From assembly GCA_916048095.2 (NCBI GenBank), contig OU696570.1, positions 4,456,518 through 4,520,517 of the forward strand: a stretch of 64,000 nt of DNA, read 5' to 3'. This DNA is from Sacculina carcini (lineage: Eukaryota; Arthropoda; Thecostraca; Sacculinidae). How positions within the stretch are numbered: the first letter of the stretch is position 1; the number at the start of each line of letters is the position of its first letter. The translations under genes were made by a program, and so were the position numbers. Shown in pieces: positions 1 to 11,699 of this stretch. The notes under the pieces were generated by a model, which was given only the letters and a program-made list of their open reading frames with translations, did no database searches and was not told the DNA's origin.

Positions 1-365
1 AATTGGCAAAATTCTCAAATACATCCAAAATTACACTTGATCACCGGGTGACTACAATTGATTCATTTTTATACCCATTTCTCAGGAACTGTTTGTCATA
101 CATTAAAATTAATTATACCATCGTGCTAGAAATTTTGTTTTCTACAGTACGGTATAATTCTTAATTTTCCAAAGTGTATCTGAAGGAAGTTACGGCGGTG
201 TAAAGTCAAAATGTCATGTTGCCAATTTGACAGCTATTATGCGCCCTTGCGATTACACAGGAATATACACTGATTAAATTTCACTGAAGCCCAATCACAA
301 TTATGAATGCATCATATTATCTCCAAGCATGGATGGTGTGGTTTTATTGCGTACAGTTTAATTAA
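1..365. other. AT-rich sequence, no gene seen
   Basis: I see no long ORF, RNA gene or recognisable repeat here. The base composition matches the Helitron-like array that follows, so it may be more of the same, but the hairpin motif is absent. Confidence 0.5.
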
Positions 366-1935
366 TGACGACGGGCGGATAAAATGCTGCTGGGAACAAA
401 GTAAACTACTGAATTTTACTGTGTAATTTAATTGGTTTAATTTCAAGTTGCATACGATTAAGCTGCATAAGGATATGGGCTGTAATATCATGCAATGCCA
501 ACTATATGCATATGCTGTTTTAGCGGACGCATAAATCTGGAATTATAGAGATGACAGAAAGTTTCATTGTTTCGATAGTGTTACGCTTCTGAATTACTAC
601 ACACGAAGGACGGGTGTGAATTTGAGCAGTGTTGAGGGAAAAACATCGTCAATAATTAAAACAAGAATTTACAAATTTGACTTTTTCTGTTGGTCGTTTT
701 TCATCCATTTTCTTTGTGTTTGTTTCGTGTTTGAGTTCTGAATTATTCCGCACGACGGGCAGCTTTAAATAAGAGGTGGGTTGTGAAAAAACATGTTTTC
801 TAAATTGAAACATAAATTTCACATTTCGACTTTTATATTGGCTAAAACTTTACTATGGGTTTGTTTTTCTTTTTCAATTTTCACTAATTTTTTTATGAAT
901 TGAATATTAATTATATTTTATGAACTGTTCCGCACGACGGGCGGGCTTGAATGTATCTATAAAGAGTGGGTTTAAATGATAGCGAGGTATATGATATTTT
1001 GCTAGCAGTAAATATTCTAGCGATAAAAGTAGAATAGCTCTTAAGCAAATGATTTTGGAGAATGATGTGAACCTGTAAATATATTTTGCGATCTGATGAT
1101 ATATGTATTAAGAATAATACGTAGCAGAATAAAGATTGCATAATATAATATCGGCTGTAATATCAAGGGCTGTAATATCGGTGTAATCCAAAAAATAACA
1201 ACTGTAGGAATATGATGCATTAGTGGAAGCATTAACCGGGAATCATGAGATAATATGATAATGGTGTATAATTATATCGCATTATGCAACAAATGTGAAT
1301 TTAGCTGCCTTACAGTTTGGTTCCGATACTATATTGGCGGGATAAGTATTGGTGGGCCGCGTGTTTGGGACCCCTGGGGTAGATAATCTCAGTCTTCTGA
1401 TTACAAATTATGATCGCATCAGTATATTTTGTGATCACAAACTAATAAGTTAAATCACCTCAGACTAGGCTGAGAGCGGTCAAGATTGGATGGTTGGGTT
1501 GGGTTGGGTAGGTTTGACTCAGGTTATATTGGGTTTTAATGATAGCGGAAAATATATAAATTTTAACAATAAATATTATAGCGGTAAAAGTGAAATAGTA
1601 CTTAAGCAAATGATATTGGGGAATGATGTTAAGTAATAAATATAGTTTGGAAACATTCTGATGAAAAGATTTCATCATCTTTCATTGTTTGTTTCGTGTT
1701 TGTGTTCTGAATTATACCACACGACGGGCAGATTTATATATCAGGCGGGTTGAGGGATAATATTTGTCAAAATAAGAACAAAAATATTCAAATTCAGACT
1801 TTTATATTGGTTAAGATATTTATAGGTTACATTTTTTGGTTTTCAATTTGTATTCATTATATTTTATGGATTTGATATGAATTTTATTGTATGAATTGCT
1901 CCGCACAACGGGCGGGTTTTAATGCTATATATATA

Positions 1936-2101
1936 CATAAAGAAGAAATTATCTGTCTGTCTGTGTATGTATGCTTGAATATGAGGTGACATAATTGCGC
2001 AGGTTCAATGGTATATTTAAACATAAAGAAGAAATTATCTGTCTGTCTGTGTGTGTATGCTTGAATATGAGGTGACATAATTGCGCGGGTTCAATGGTAT
2101 A
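1936..2101 (+). repeat. 86-bp tandem duplication with CTGT tract
   Basis: Two copies start at CATAAAGAAGAAATTATCTG (1936 and 2022) and differ at a few bases. A TATATA-CATAAAGAAG-(TCTG)n segment resembles the 5' region of many animal Helitrons (family knowledge, from memory). Confidence 0.8.
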
Positions 2102-3141
2102 GTTCAGGGGCTTAATTGTTCCGCACGACGGGCGGGTAAAATGCTACTGGGAACAAAGTAAACTACTGAATTATTGTACCATATAGAACCATTAAATAAA
2201 AAACCATTATTATATAATAAAGAACCATTTGAATATTAGTTAGTTAGTTGTCATTAGTTGGTTTATATATAAAGAACCATTGGTGTTGGGGCTTAATTGT
2301 TCCGCACGACGGGCGGGTTCAAATATGAGGCTGTTCGAGGGAAAATGTTAAATGTTTTGCTTTTTAATTTGTATCCAGTTTATTTTAGGGATTGAATATG
2401 CATTTTATTTTATAAATTGTTCAGCACGACGGGCGGGTTTAAATATGAGACGGGCTGAAGGAAAATATGTTGTCAAAAAATATAATTGAATTTAGACTTT
2501 TCAATTGAGTAAGATTTTAATGAGTATATATGTTTTATTTTTCAATTTGCAATATGTTTATGAATTAAATATGAATTTCATCTTATGAATTGCTCCGCAC
2601 AACTGGCGGGTTTCAATGCTAGACGGTGATATTAAGTTATTAAAATATTTTGGAAACATTATGATGAAAAAGTGTAGTCATTTTTCATTGTTTCGTGTCT
2701 GAGTTCTGAATTATTTAGCACGACGGGCATGTATAAATATGAGGCGGTTTAGGCAAACTATTTTGTGAAAATAAATATGAAAATATAGAAATTTAGACTT
2801 TTGTATGGGTTTACTCAACTCTTTTTTAATTCATATTCCTTTTCTCTCATGAATTGAATACAAATTTAATAGTATGAACTGTTTCGCACGACGGGCGGGT
2901 TTACATGCTAGGATTTTCATTGTTTGTTACGTGTTTGTGTTCTGAATTATTCCGCACAATGGGTTGGTTTATATATGAGGCGGGTTGAGGGAAAATATTA
3001 TGTCAAAACAAAAATAAAAATATTAACACTTGGACTTTTCTATTGAGTAAGACACTGATGAGTTTTCATTTTCTTTTTTAATTTGGAATATTTTTATGAA
3101 TATGAATTATTATGAATATTAATTCCATTTTATGAATTCCT

Positions 3142-3168
3142 CCGCACAACGGGCGGGTTTTAATGCTA

Positions 3169-3169
<1 letters not shown>
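3142..3169 (+). mobile_element. Helitron-like 3' terminus at TA repeat
   Basis: The hairpin CCGC-ACAACGG-GCGG is followed by GTTTTAATG and CTAG, and then by T of a (TA)n tract. This fits the Helitron rule of a CTRR end inserted between A and T. Confidence 0.6.
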
Positions 3170-3265
<96 letters not shown>

Positions 3266-3323
3266 GCAATGAAATGCTCGTGCCCAGCGATTGCAATAAA
3301 GCATTGATTGATTGATTATTGAT

Positions 3324-3392
<69 letters not shown>
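3170..3392. repeat. (TA)n microsatellite split by a LINE tail
   Basis: Pure TA runs at 3170-3260 and 3327-3392 flank 66 bp ending in GCAATAAAGCATTGATTGATTG, which looks like the 3' end of a + strand LINE or SINE with an ATTG repeat tail that inserted into the TA tract. Confidence 0.7.
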
Positions 3393-3398
<6 letters not shown>

Positions 3399-3439
3399 CA
3401 CACATACATACATGTATGAACATACACACAAATACATAC

Positions 3440-5280
3440 ATACACATACACAAACATGGTAGCATTTATCGTTCAAATATATATTACAAAATTTTGGCCG
3501 CTTCATAGTTTATACGTTTGCGAGCTGCTTCCGTGGATATTTTCGGCAGTTCAAGCGGTCTTGTTCGTCTCAAGTTGATGTTGTGTTCACGTGCTGGTTC
3601 AAATGTCTCGTACAAGGTGGGTTTTTGGGTCGTCGTTATCGTTCGAATAAGTCGTTTTCTATTGTCGTTAATGAGTGCATCCACTGTAGGTAGGCCGAGC
3701 TGTCTACAAGTTTCGGAAATGTGGTCGTATTTTCGTTTTTTCGTGAGGACTCGTGCCCAGAAATTGATAATTTTTTGGATTCGCTGTTTTTGGATAACTC
3801 CGGTATCTCCATAAACAGATATGCAGTATGCCAATACAGAAAAAATAAACGCATTGATGATAGGCCTATGTGTGTGTTCGGGTAACGATGTCATAGCTTG
3901 GTTTAAACATAAATGAATTCCAGTAGATTTTTGTGTAACATAGGTGATGTGTTTGGTAAATTGTAGATGTTTGTCCAAATGCACGCCTAGAACTTTTACG
4001 GCCTCGTTTTCCTTTATAATGCTGTCTTGAAATGTGATCTCAATTTTCGGGAACGTCTTGAGTACGTATTTTGTGCCAAATATTATATATTGTGTATTTT
4101 TGTGCTCACCTTCATTTTGTTTGCGTAGTAATAATCACTGAGTTCGTTGAGTCGCAGTTCCAGGTTGTGCACGCACATGGCGAGGTCTTGTCTTGCAGTG
4201 GTCGTCATGATAGTAGTATCATCCGCGTACTGTACTACGCGTAACTCATGGTGTTCGTGTTTTCGTGTAAAATGCGCCGATAAATCTTTCGAGAATATGA
4301 GAAACAGCACATAGCTCAGACTGCCACCTTGGAAAATCGAGAGGTTCTCAACTGTCGAAACGGTGTCGGAAAGATCATATGCATGATGATGCTGGACACG
4401 TAATTGTTGAGTGTGGCCGTGTAAATAACTGCCGAACCATGAGGGATCTATGTTGTGAGCTGCGATCTTGTCGAGAAGCTTGTCGTGGTGGACGGCATAA
4501 AAACATTTTGTGGGATCCACAGACACTAGAAGAGTGGCCTCGCGGTTATTCATGGCTTCATAGGCAGTGTCGGCTATGACCATGAGTACGACCATGACAC
4601 GACCATGCTGTTTCGCATGACAATCGTCGCCTGTATCCGTGATGGGCGTCGCTGATGAGATGATTATTTTCTAAAAAGTTCATCATTTGTATTTGTATGG
4701 CTTTTTCGGGGAGTTCCATGACGGGCGGAAGAATCGATATTGGTCGAGTGTCGTTTTTCGTTTTTGCGTTGTTTTTTGGTACAGGAATAATTATGGCGTG
4801 TTTGAGTCGTTGTGCTACTTGTCGCGAGGTGATGCTGAGCTTGATTATGTCTAACAAAATATGACCGATCGCTTCAAAAGATCTGAAGAGCATTTTCATG
4901 TTGATACCGTCTCTGTCTTCACTCGTTGATATCTTCGTTTTCTTCATTATGTTGAACTGCTCTTGCATCGATATTGGCTGCAGTTCCAATCTACCAGTGT
5001 TGACACGTGGTAGGAGATTGGTAGCCTCGTGAGATGTTTGTTGTATACTTTTCGTAGTGTCTATTCCGGTTCTGACATATCGTGCATTGAGTTCATTAGC
5101 ATTGATCGTAAATGCTGACTTGGTTTTCTTTCGACCGATGATTTCTTCGCACTCTCGCCACATCGATGAAAACGGCTTGTGTCGCATGCTAGTTTCTATT
5201 CGTTCGCGATTGTAAGTTCGGATAGCATTTTTGCACATCATGTTGATTCGCTTGTATTCACCTTTGCTGCCTTGCCTCAA
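3440..5280 (-). pseudogene. 5'-truncated non-LTR retrotransposon, RT
   Basis: Minus-strand pieces 5280-4558, 4595-4083 and 3984-3484 are consecutive parts of a LINE reverse transcriptase. The first carries the pre-RT and finger region (RPISILPP near 4735). The second carries the palm with YADDTTI (near 4220), where the two Asp would bind the metal ions. The third is the thumb/C-terminal region (ARVLTKKRKYDHIS near 3750). The pieces lie in different frames (first and third share a frame, the second does not), so the copy is dead. There is no endonuclease: the 5' end is lost at the (TG)n tract near 5280. I cannot assign the clade beyond Jockey/CR1-like. Confidence 0.75.
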
Positions 5281-5292
5281 AGCTCTTGTGTG

Positions 5293-5323
<31 letters not shown>

Positions 5324-5324
5324 T
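5281..5324. repeat. (TG)n microsatellite
   Basis: A TG run with one CG interruption separates the minus-strand LINE from the + strand L2-like LINE. Confidence 0.9.
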
Positions 5325-5802
5325 TGCGATGAAGAGCGACACACAGCTCAATGCCTCCTGTCGTGGCAAGATCATGCCAAAACTGAACATTACATCGGTC
5401 AGTTCTGACATATCTGACTAGGACATCCTCGAATGTGTGTGCCTCAAAAATGATGGAGTCAAGACAACAATCAAGCACTCTTCCGACTTTAAGGTGCTTT
5501 TCTCAAAGAAGTCTGCAAGCCTATCACAGTTGTTGCCGCCGTCTCTCCTGCCATCCGTGACATCGTAATGAAGTCAGGATACCTGTACCTGGGTGACCGA
5601 CGGTGCGTGGTGCACGACCGTTACTGGGTCACTCGCTGTGCCAAGTGCCAGCGTCACGGTCACATGGCTGTCAAGTCTCAGGCCCGAGAGAACTCCTGTG
5701 GCTGGTGTGCAGGCAAGCACACCTGTCCCTGCTTAATCTTGGCGAGAACTCGAGTTATATACCGCACCAAGACCAGTGATGACCGCCGTCCGGGAAACTA
5801 GA
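5325..5802 (+). pseudogene. L2-like LINE ORF1, zinc-knuckle end
   Basis: The readable part near 5568-5800 contains CAKCQRHGHMAVKS and CGWCAGKHTC, two CCHC-type knuckles (the first has lost its last Cys to Ser). This is the nucleic-acid-binding tail of a LINE ORF1. The upstream portion (5330-5565) carries related coding sequence in other frames, with stops. It is 5' truncated at the TG tract. It directly precedes the endonuclease of ORF2, as expected for a two-ORF LINE. Confidence 0.65.
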
Positions 5803-5803
5803 C

Positions 5804-6174
5804 GTGAATTTTGACCAGCCAGATCCTCCAGCCTCGTCCACCTCCAGCGTCAAAGAGTCTACTTCTCATCCTCAAACTTGTCGTACCGCTAAGTGTTCTT
5901 CACCTAATTCTAATTTCAATAATTTGTCACTCTCTGTTTCTGCTGATTGTAAATATGTAAGTTGTGCTCTTTGGAACTTACGTTCTATTAGATCTAAAAT
6001 TTCTCTCTTTGTCTCTGTCGTAGTTAATTATGACATTTTCTTTATGAATGAATCTTGGCTTTCCCCCTATGAAATTTCTACTTTTAATAGCTGTCTTCCT
6101 TCTAACTACTCCGCTTATCACCAGTCTCGCTCCATCAATAGTTCTAATTCCTCTCAGTCTGTTGGTGGTGGTGT
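5804..6174 (+). pseudogene. L2-like LINE ORF2, endonuclease start
   Basis: The 123 residues include CALWNLRSIRSKISLF (the N-terminal Asn motif of the apurinic-type endonuclease), ESWL (catalytic Glu) and SVGGG. The frame stops because a Ty3/gypsy element inserted at 6175. The same endonuclease resumes after that element at 11417 with AIIFNSDCIRLIQ. This is the first of the ORF2 pieces that can be followed to 34.1 kb. Confidence 0.85.
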
Positions 6175-6212
6175 TGTGGTGGTTCTGTAGAGCGCAATGT
6201 GAGCCGTATGCT

Positions 6213-6255
<43 letters not shown>

Positions 6256-6542
6256 CTTACTAGAGTGTGTATGTGTGAACTGTGTGTGAATGAACGTGTC
6301 TCAATGGTTCAGTATGTCATGCTCGTGTCTGTATATGTGCGTCTCTGTGTGTGTGCATGAGTGTGTGTGTGCCTCAGGTTGTCGAAGGTGTGTTGACGGT
6401 GTATATCTGAATGAGTATGTGTGTTGGTGTGTATCGGTATATAAGTTCGTGTCATCCTATCGTTTGAGGCTGATTCTACCGATAGCTGAAGCGCTGTCAA
6501 TATAAAGACCAGTTGATTTCTGTATGTGGACCGTTCACCACA
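6175..6542 (+). repeat. 5' LTR of the Ty3/gypsy element
   Basis: Starts TGTGGTGGTTCTGTAG, carries TG-rich tracts, contains TATATAAG near 6439 and AATATAAAGACC near 6500, and ends ...CACCACA. It matches 11053-11412. Confidence 0.9.
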
Positions 6543-6544
6543 TT

Positions 6545-6562
6545 TGGTACCGCGAGTGATTG
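6545..6562 (+). promoter_or_regulatory. Canonical tRNA 3'-end primer-binding site
   Basis: TGGTACCGCGAGTGATTG lies 2 nt after the LTR and begins with TGG, the complement of tRNA CCA. I could not identify the tRNA. This is the ordinary arrangement and contrasts with the 5'-tRNA sites of the other LTR elements here. Confidence 0.7.
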
Positions 6563-6622
6563 CTTCATCTTTTGCGACCCCTATTTGAACTTGTACTCAT
6601 TTCAGTCGTCAAATCTATCAGC

Positions 6623-7363
6623 ATGCAGAACTCAGGTGAGCTCACAGATTCAATGGAGCAGGTTTCGAGTCCGTTTGTTTCTGCCCATGTGGGAGTGAAA
6701 CCATCTCCTTTCATGCCAGAGTCTGGGGCTGGATGGAGTGCTGTCCTGGAGGCACAATTACATCTAGCCAGAATCGCATCGGAAAAAACACGTTTTTTTC
6801 ATGCGATGGCTGCACTGCCTCCAGATGTGGCCGCCCGACTCAGTCCACAAGCTTTGGCTAGTCACATATATTCGGAGCTCAAACAGGCTTTGCAGAACAA
6901 ATTCGATAAATCCAAAGCTGAAGTGATCGAAGAAGTGATGTCAAGAATGCCACTACCAGTTCGACCGTCTGAGGCGCTGGCAGATCTTCAGAGGATAGCG
7001 CAAAAAGCTGGTGCAGGTGAAGACATAGTGAAGTATAGGTTCTTGAAATCTCTGCCTACGGCCGTCGCTGCAGCCTTAGCGGCGCAACAGGACTTGAAAA
7101 TCGAACACATGGGCCCAATAGCAGACGAATTGGTGCCGCTGATACAGACAGAACCATGTTTTGCGGCACAATCGGAAGGTATGGGGACGACAGTAGCTCG
7201 CTCTAGCAGAGGGTACACCTCGCCACGAAATCAAACCAGTACCAGCCATTACTTATTACCGAGGGAGCTGCGACCATTTTTCGAGGCTCAACGACCACAA
7301 GTGTGTAGAGCACACATTTACTTTGGAAATGAGGCTCGCACATGCAAAGTATGGTGCAAATGA
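6623..7363 (+). CDS. gag: Gag polyprotein of the Ty3/gypsy element
   Basis: About 246 residues from MQNSGELTDS; the ORF is open upstream to 6560 but this Met begins the plausible gag. A capsid-like helical region follows (residues about 40-190: WSAVLEAQLHLARI, EALADLQRIAQKAG, RFLKSLPTAVAAAL). A C-terminal CRAHIYFGNEARTC ... WC stretch resembles the single knuckle of CsRN1-like gypsy Gags. The frame ends just as the protease frame starts (7342), so a frameshift, natural or mutational, separates them. Confidence 0.7.
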   Translation: MQNSGELTDSMEQVSSPFVSAHVGVKPSPFMPESGAGWSAVLEAQLHLARIASEKTRFFHAMAALPPDVAARLSPQALASHIYSELKQALQNKFDKSKAEVIEEVMSRMPLPVRPSEALADLQRIAQKAGAGEDIVKYRFLKSLPTAVAAALAAQQDLKIEHMGPIADELVPLIQTEPCFAAQSEGMGTTVARSSRGYTSPRNQTSTSHYLLPRELRPFFEAQRPQVCRAHIYFGNEARTCKVWCK

Positions 7364-9375
7364 CCTACAAAAAGACCTGGGATCAAGTTAGAGCCGTCAT
7401 CTCGCACTGTGTCACCGTCGCTCCAAGCATCTGTGTCGGAAAACTGAGCAGGCAGATGAACGTGAAAGCGACCACTCATCTGCCACTAGTACAAGTCGCC
7501 ACGCGAATATTTCTTCGCCCAGTGACATTCATCGTAGACACAGGTGCTGGTGTGTCACTCATGCCGAAACGCCTGGTGGCAGACAGACATCTAGACCCAT
7601 CGCCAGTTCGAATTACCGCCGCCAACGGTCAAACAATACCAGTATAATGTCAACTGCAACTACAGATCGAAATTCGTGGTCTGCGGCGAACATTCAATTG
7701 GTCGTTTATCGTAGCCGACATTGTCACTCTTCTTCTGGGGACGGACTTCCTGGCGCACCACAACTTGATAGTAGACTGCGGGAGGTGCGACCTGCGTGAT
7801 TCAAACACTGAGCTGGCCGTGTCGTGCAAAAAGTCATCAACGTTTTCATGTGGCATCATCATCAACGACTTGACCACTTTTCCAAAATAAATTCGCCCTA
7901 TAGTACAACGGTATCAGTCCGTAATATCGTCTGCACCGAGTGGACCGCCTGTAAACGCCCCTGCAGCAAAGCTGGTTGTTCACAGCATTGAAACAGGCAG
8001 CGCCACACCAGTGTATTTTTCACCGCGGCGTCTAGCTCCGGAACGAGAGAAAGCCGCAAAACAAGCATTCGACGTTCTATTGAAAAATGGCACCGTGCGC
8101 CCGTCTTGCTCACCTTGGGCATCACCTCTGCACCTCGTCCCGAAAAAGTCACCAGGTGAGTGGATAATTACCGGCGACTATCGTACGCTAAACACAAAAA
8201 CAATACCAGATCGCTATCCGCTTCCACACATTCAAAATCTTTCATCCAAATTGCACGGTATGCAAATTTTTAGCAAAATTGATATCCTTCGTGCATATTA
8301 TAACATTCCAGTACAAGAAAAAGACCTTCCTAAGATGGCAGTCACAACACCTTTCGGAATGTTCGAATATTTGTATTTACCTATGGGACTGAGAAATTCA
8401 GGAGCCTCCTTTCAAAGATTCATGGACTCAGCTTTTCATGAATTGAATTGTGTATTTATTTTTTTAGACGATGTTCTGGTGTATTCTCCAAATGAAGAAG
8501 ACCACAAGAAGCATTTGGAGGCCGTTTTTGCAGTACTTGACAGGTACAAACTAATACTGGCTCCCGAAAAATATACATTTTACCAAAAACACGTCCAATT
8601 TTTAGGTCACCATGTGTCAGCTGAAGGTGTGTCACCACCCAAAGAACGTGTGTCAGCCATCATGGACCTGCCTCTTCCAAAAGACGCAGCTGAGCTGAGA
8701 CGCATATTTGGCATGGTAGGATTTTTTCGTAGAATGGTGCCGCGATTTGCGCATATTACGTTTCCTCTCACAGAGATTTTGCGACTTCAACCGAAATCCA
8801 AATGTCTCGAATGGAACTCGGAGGCAGAAGCTGCGTTCACGGAGACTAAACAAGCGTTGCAGTCAGCGTGCACACTTGTCCATCCTTGTATGAAAAGTAG
8901 AGAGTTCCAGCTCGTGACTGACTGTTCTGGATGTGCTGCAGGTGCTGCGCTCTATAAACTAGTGCAACGCCATCCGAAACCAATATCATTTTTTTCCAAA
9001 AAACTTTCAGAACCACAGAGAAAATATTCCACGTACGATCGTGAATTGTTAGCTGCTTATCTTGCAGTTCAGAATTTTCGACACTTGCTCGAGGGCCAGC
9101 ATGTATAATTATTTACGGATCACAAACCCATGGAAAGTGCTTTCAGAAGCACAAAATCAGCCAAATCTGATCGACAGCAAAGATACTGGAGCTTCATCAC
9201 TGAGTATGTCTCAAATGTCCACCATGTACGAGCTGCAGACAATGTCGTTGCCGATTGCTTATCACGCATCAACAGTGTGAGTGTCGATGTTTGTGATCTA
9301 CCCAGTATAGCTAAGGCTCAGAGCGTAGACGATGAAGTGCAGTCATTGAAATCGAGGTTAAAATTGTTCAATTGA
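7342..9375 (+). pseudogene. pol: Ty3/gypsy protease-RT-RNase H, with stops
   Basis: One frame interrupted by stops near 7647 and 9108. The aspartic protease site is FIVDTGAGVSLMP (near 7530). The RT (8011-8560) has DYRTLN, FSKIDILRAYYNIPV, YLPMGLRNSGASFQ and the catalytic FLDDVLV near 8466. Tether and RNase H follow (FQLVTDCSGCAAGAALY near 8905, YDRELLA, then after the stop FTDHKPME and VADCLSRIN). The conventional gypsy order is kept. The copy cannot make an intact Pol without readthrough. Confidence 0.88.
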
Positions 9376-10747
9376 ATGACAATCTTAACCTATTATGTGG
9401 AACTTCGTCGATGCAGCCGAGACCGTATCTGCCCAAGGAATGCCGACTGACTGTGTTTAAACAGCTCCACGAGTTTTCACATCCAGGCATGCAAGGCAGT
9501 GTGCGACTTTTGAAGACTAGATATTTGTGGCCCGGTCTTGACAAAGATGTGAAATTGTGGGTGAAATCTTGTCAAAAATCCAAGGTACACCGCCACACGA
9601 AAACACCACTCTCGCCATTTTCGATGCCGTGTTCCAGATTTGAGGTGGTTCATGATGACATTGTCGGCCCACTGCCGCCATGCACCGCACCTGGCCAGAC
9701 ATTTGCTTCACCGTACAGGTTCTTGCTTACGTACATCGATAGAGCGTCTCCTTGGGTTGAAGCAGCGCCTTTAACGAGTATCACTGCCGAGTCTATCGCA
9801 CGTGCATTTTTTTCCGTATGGGTATCTCGCTTTGGTGTGCCTCTGCACATAATAACAGACCGTGACCCCCAATTCGAAGCTCCACTCATGACATCCTTGG
9901 CGCAGACCGTCGGCTTTCACCGATTTAGAACGACCTCATATCACCCGCAGTCAAATGGATTAATCGAGAGAGTACACCGAGTGTTGAAAACCGCAATCGT
10001 TGCCCGACGACAGGAGTGGATGGACGCTTTACCTGCTGTACTGCTGGGTATTCGGATGTTGCCGGCTGAGACGGTTTTTTCTCCCTTCACAGCTATCACA
10101 GGTGCACAACTTTTATGTCCGCGGGTCAGCATAGATCCAGCGTCACCATCAGCAGAGCGCCACGACTTTGTGCAGCAGCTGGTGCGGCATATGCGCCAAA
10201 TAGATTTCTACTCACTGTCAGCTGGCAGCACACATCGCACCAAGCGACTTATGTGCCACACGACTTGTCTACCTGTACACATGTGTGGGCTCGCGTAGAT
10301 AGAGTTCGACAGCCACTGGAGGCTCCATATCGTGGCCCATTTCGGGTGGTACAACGAACATCACATGTGTTTCAGATCAAGTTACCTACTGGATAAATTG
10401 ATGCCGTGTCCATAGAACGCCTGAAACCGGCTTACTTACCGCAACCATCACAGTACCAGCATTCTAAGTCTCGCTCTGTGCTGTCCGACGGGCCGTCTTG
10501 CGTGCAGAATGATTCAAGTGAACCAACTGCACCCGATACCACCGCTTCTGCGAGAGCACGTCAAAGCAGGAACACACAATCGCCGACTGGTGTCACTATC
10601 TCAAATGACGAAACTGCTCTGTCGACGCCTGGTTCGCAGTTATTGACTGCCGACCGCACTGGCTCAGGGCTGCTGCAGTCCACAAAAAGTACACGTTCAG
10701 GACGCAAGGTGCGTTTCCGTGCTGATCCAGACTTTGTATATGTTTGA
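9372..10747 (+). pseudogene. Ty3/gypsy integrase and C-terminal tail
   Basis: The integrase frame 9372-10298 has the zinc-binding region (HEFSHPGMQGSV ... CQKSKVHRH; the second Cys is present and the first appears replaced by Ser). The DDE core is present: HDDIVGPLP (near 9652), TDRDPQFE (near 9859) and NGLIERVHR (near 9955). It then shifts frame to 10115-10396 (YRGPFRVVQR, the GPY/F-type module) and 10406-10747 (SIERLKPAYL, then a low-complexity tail). Frame changes and a stop at 10396 mark decay. Confidence 0.85.
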
Positions 10748-11052
10748 TGTTTTATCAGTGAAATGTTTATGTATGTGTTTTGTGAATATTCACTGGATGC
10801 TAATGTTATTCAACGGTGATATTTGCAGGACTTCCCATGATGTGCTTGCGCGTGTTATGTAATTACTATTTCTATTATATTCACACACGCTGTTTTGTAT
10901 GGTCACCTTTCTGCAGTTGTTTCTATGCAGGTATCAGAAGCACGGAATGACATGATTCCATTGTATATGTGTACCGCTGGCATGTGTTGTCCACTTATCC
11001 GCACCTCAAGTGCGACCTTGTCAGTGTGCTCCGCAACTGGGGCGGCATGTAT

Positions 11053-11412
11053 TGTGGTGGTTCTGTAGAACGCAATGTGAGCCGTATGTTTGTATGTGTG
11101 TGTGTGTGTGTGTGTGTGTAACTTACTAGAGTGTGTATGTGTGAACTGTGTGTGAATGAACGTGTCTCAATGGTTCAGTATGTCATGTTCGTGTCTGTAT
11201 ATGTGCGTCTCTGTGTGTGTGTGTGTATGAGTGTGTGTGTGCCTCAGGTTGTCGAAGGTGTGTTGACGGTGTATATCTGAATGAGTATGTGTGTTGGTGT
11301 GTATCGGTATATAAGTTCGTGTCATCCTATCGTTTGAGGCTGATTCTACCGATAGCTGAAGCGCTGTCAATATAAAGACCAGATGAATTCTGTATGTGGA
11401 CCGTTCACCCCA
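11053..11412 (+). repeat. 3' LTR of the Ty3/gypsy element
   Basis: Pairs with 6175-6542. It is followed by GTGT (11413-11416) and then the resumed L2 endonuclease. Confidence 0.9.
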
Positions 11413-11416
11413 GTGT

Positions 11417-11462
11417 TGCTATTATTTTTAATTCTGATTGTATCCGTCTTATTCAATGTAAG
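11417..11462 (+). pseudogene. L2-like LINE ORF2, endonuclease fragment
   Basis: Joins 6174 after removal of the gypsy element, giving a GGVAIIFNSDCIRLIQ-type endonuclease strand. It is interrupted after GTAAG by element A and resumes at 12633. Confidence 0.85.
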
Positions 11463-11699
11463 TGTGGTGTGATCATGTGCAGTGGGAGAGAGTGTGTGTG
11501 TGAAAGATTGTGTGTGCGTGAACGTGTTAGTGTGTCTATATGTGATCGTGTATGGTTGAATTGTATATTGCGTGCGAGAGTGTGTGAGCGAGTGTGTATA
11601 GCTGTGTCGGTGAGTGTGACGCCTTGTGGGCGCGCGTGGGGCGGTGATGCACACGTGCGCCTGTCTGGAATATATCTAAATTTTGTGTTTGCTTCTACA
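11463..11699 (+). repeat. 5' LTR of element A
   Basis: TGTGGTGTGATCATGTGC...CTTCTACA; pairs with 12389-12627. Confidence 0.9.

Larger units (their letters stand above)
366..3169 (+). repeat. Array of Helitron-like 3' termini
   Basis: About thirteen copies of a hairpin motif, CCGCACGACGGGCGG (stem CCGC/GCGG), occur near 366, 748, 929, 1717, 1901, 2120, 2302, 2422, 2595, 2717, 2885, 2952 and 3142. They alternate between two contexts: one follows TTCTGAATTAT and runs into a 'GAGGCGGGTTGAGGGAAAAT' type sequence; the other follows TATGAATTG and runs into TTTTAATGCTAG. Together these make units of about 225-255 bp, clearest at 1681-1926, 2687-2911 and 2912-3169. A hairpin about 9 nt before CTAG is the known 3' end of Helitrons. 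No Rep/helicase gene is present, so these would be non-autonomous. The block 367-411 (GACGGGCGGATAAAATGCTG...) recurs at 2127-2174, and 978-1075 recurs at 1540-1635. Confidence 0.65.
6175..11412 (+). mobile_element. Ty3/gypsy LTR retrotransposon, degenerate
   Basis: A complete element with two LTRs of about 365 bp and internal gag-PR-RT-RNase H-integrase order. The flanking 4-bp duplication GTGT (6171-6174 and 11413-11416) interrupts the L2 endonuclease between codons for GGV and AI. The LTRs differ at only a handful of bases plus TG-repeat length, but pol has at least two stops and frame changes. The gag knuckle style (CX3HXXFG...CXXXC) resembles the CsRN1-type gypsy clade; that assignment is from memory. 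Confidence 0.92.

Noticed and set aside
366..3169. CRISPR-like array
   Set aside because: Spacing is irregular, the repeat is variable, the genome is eukaryotic and the motif fits Helitron 3' hairpins.
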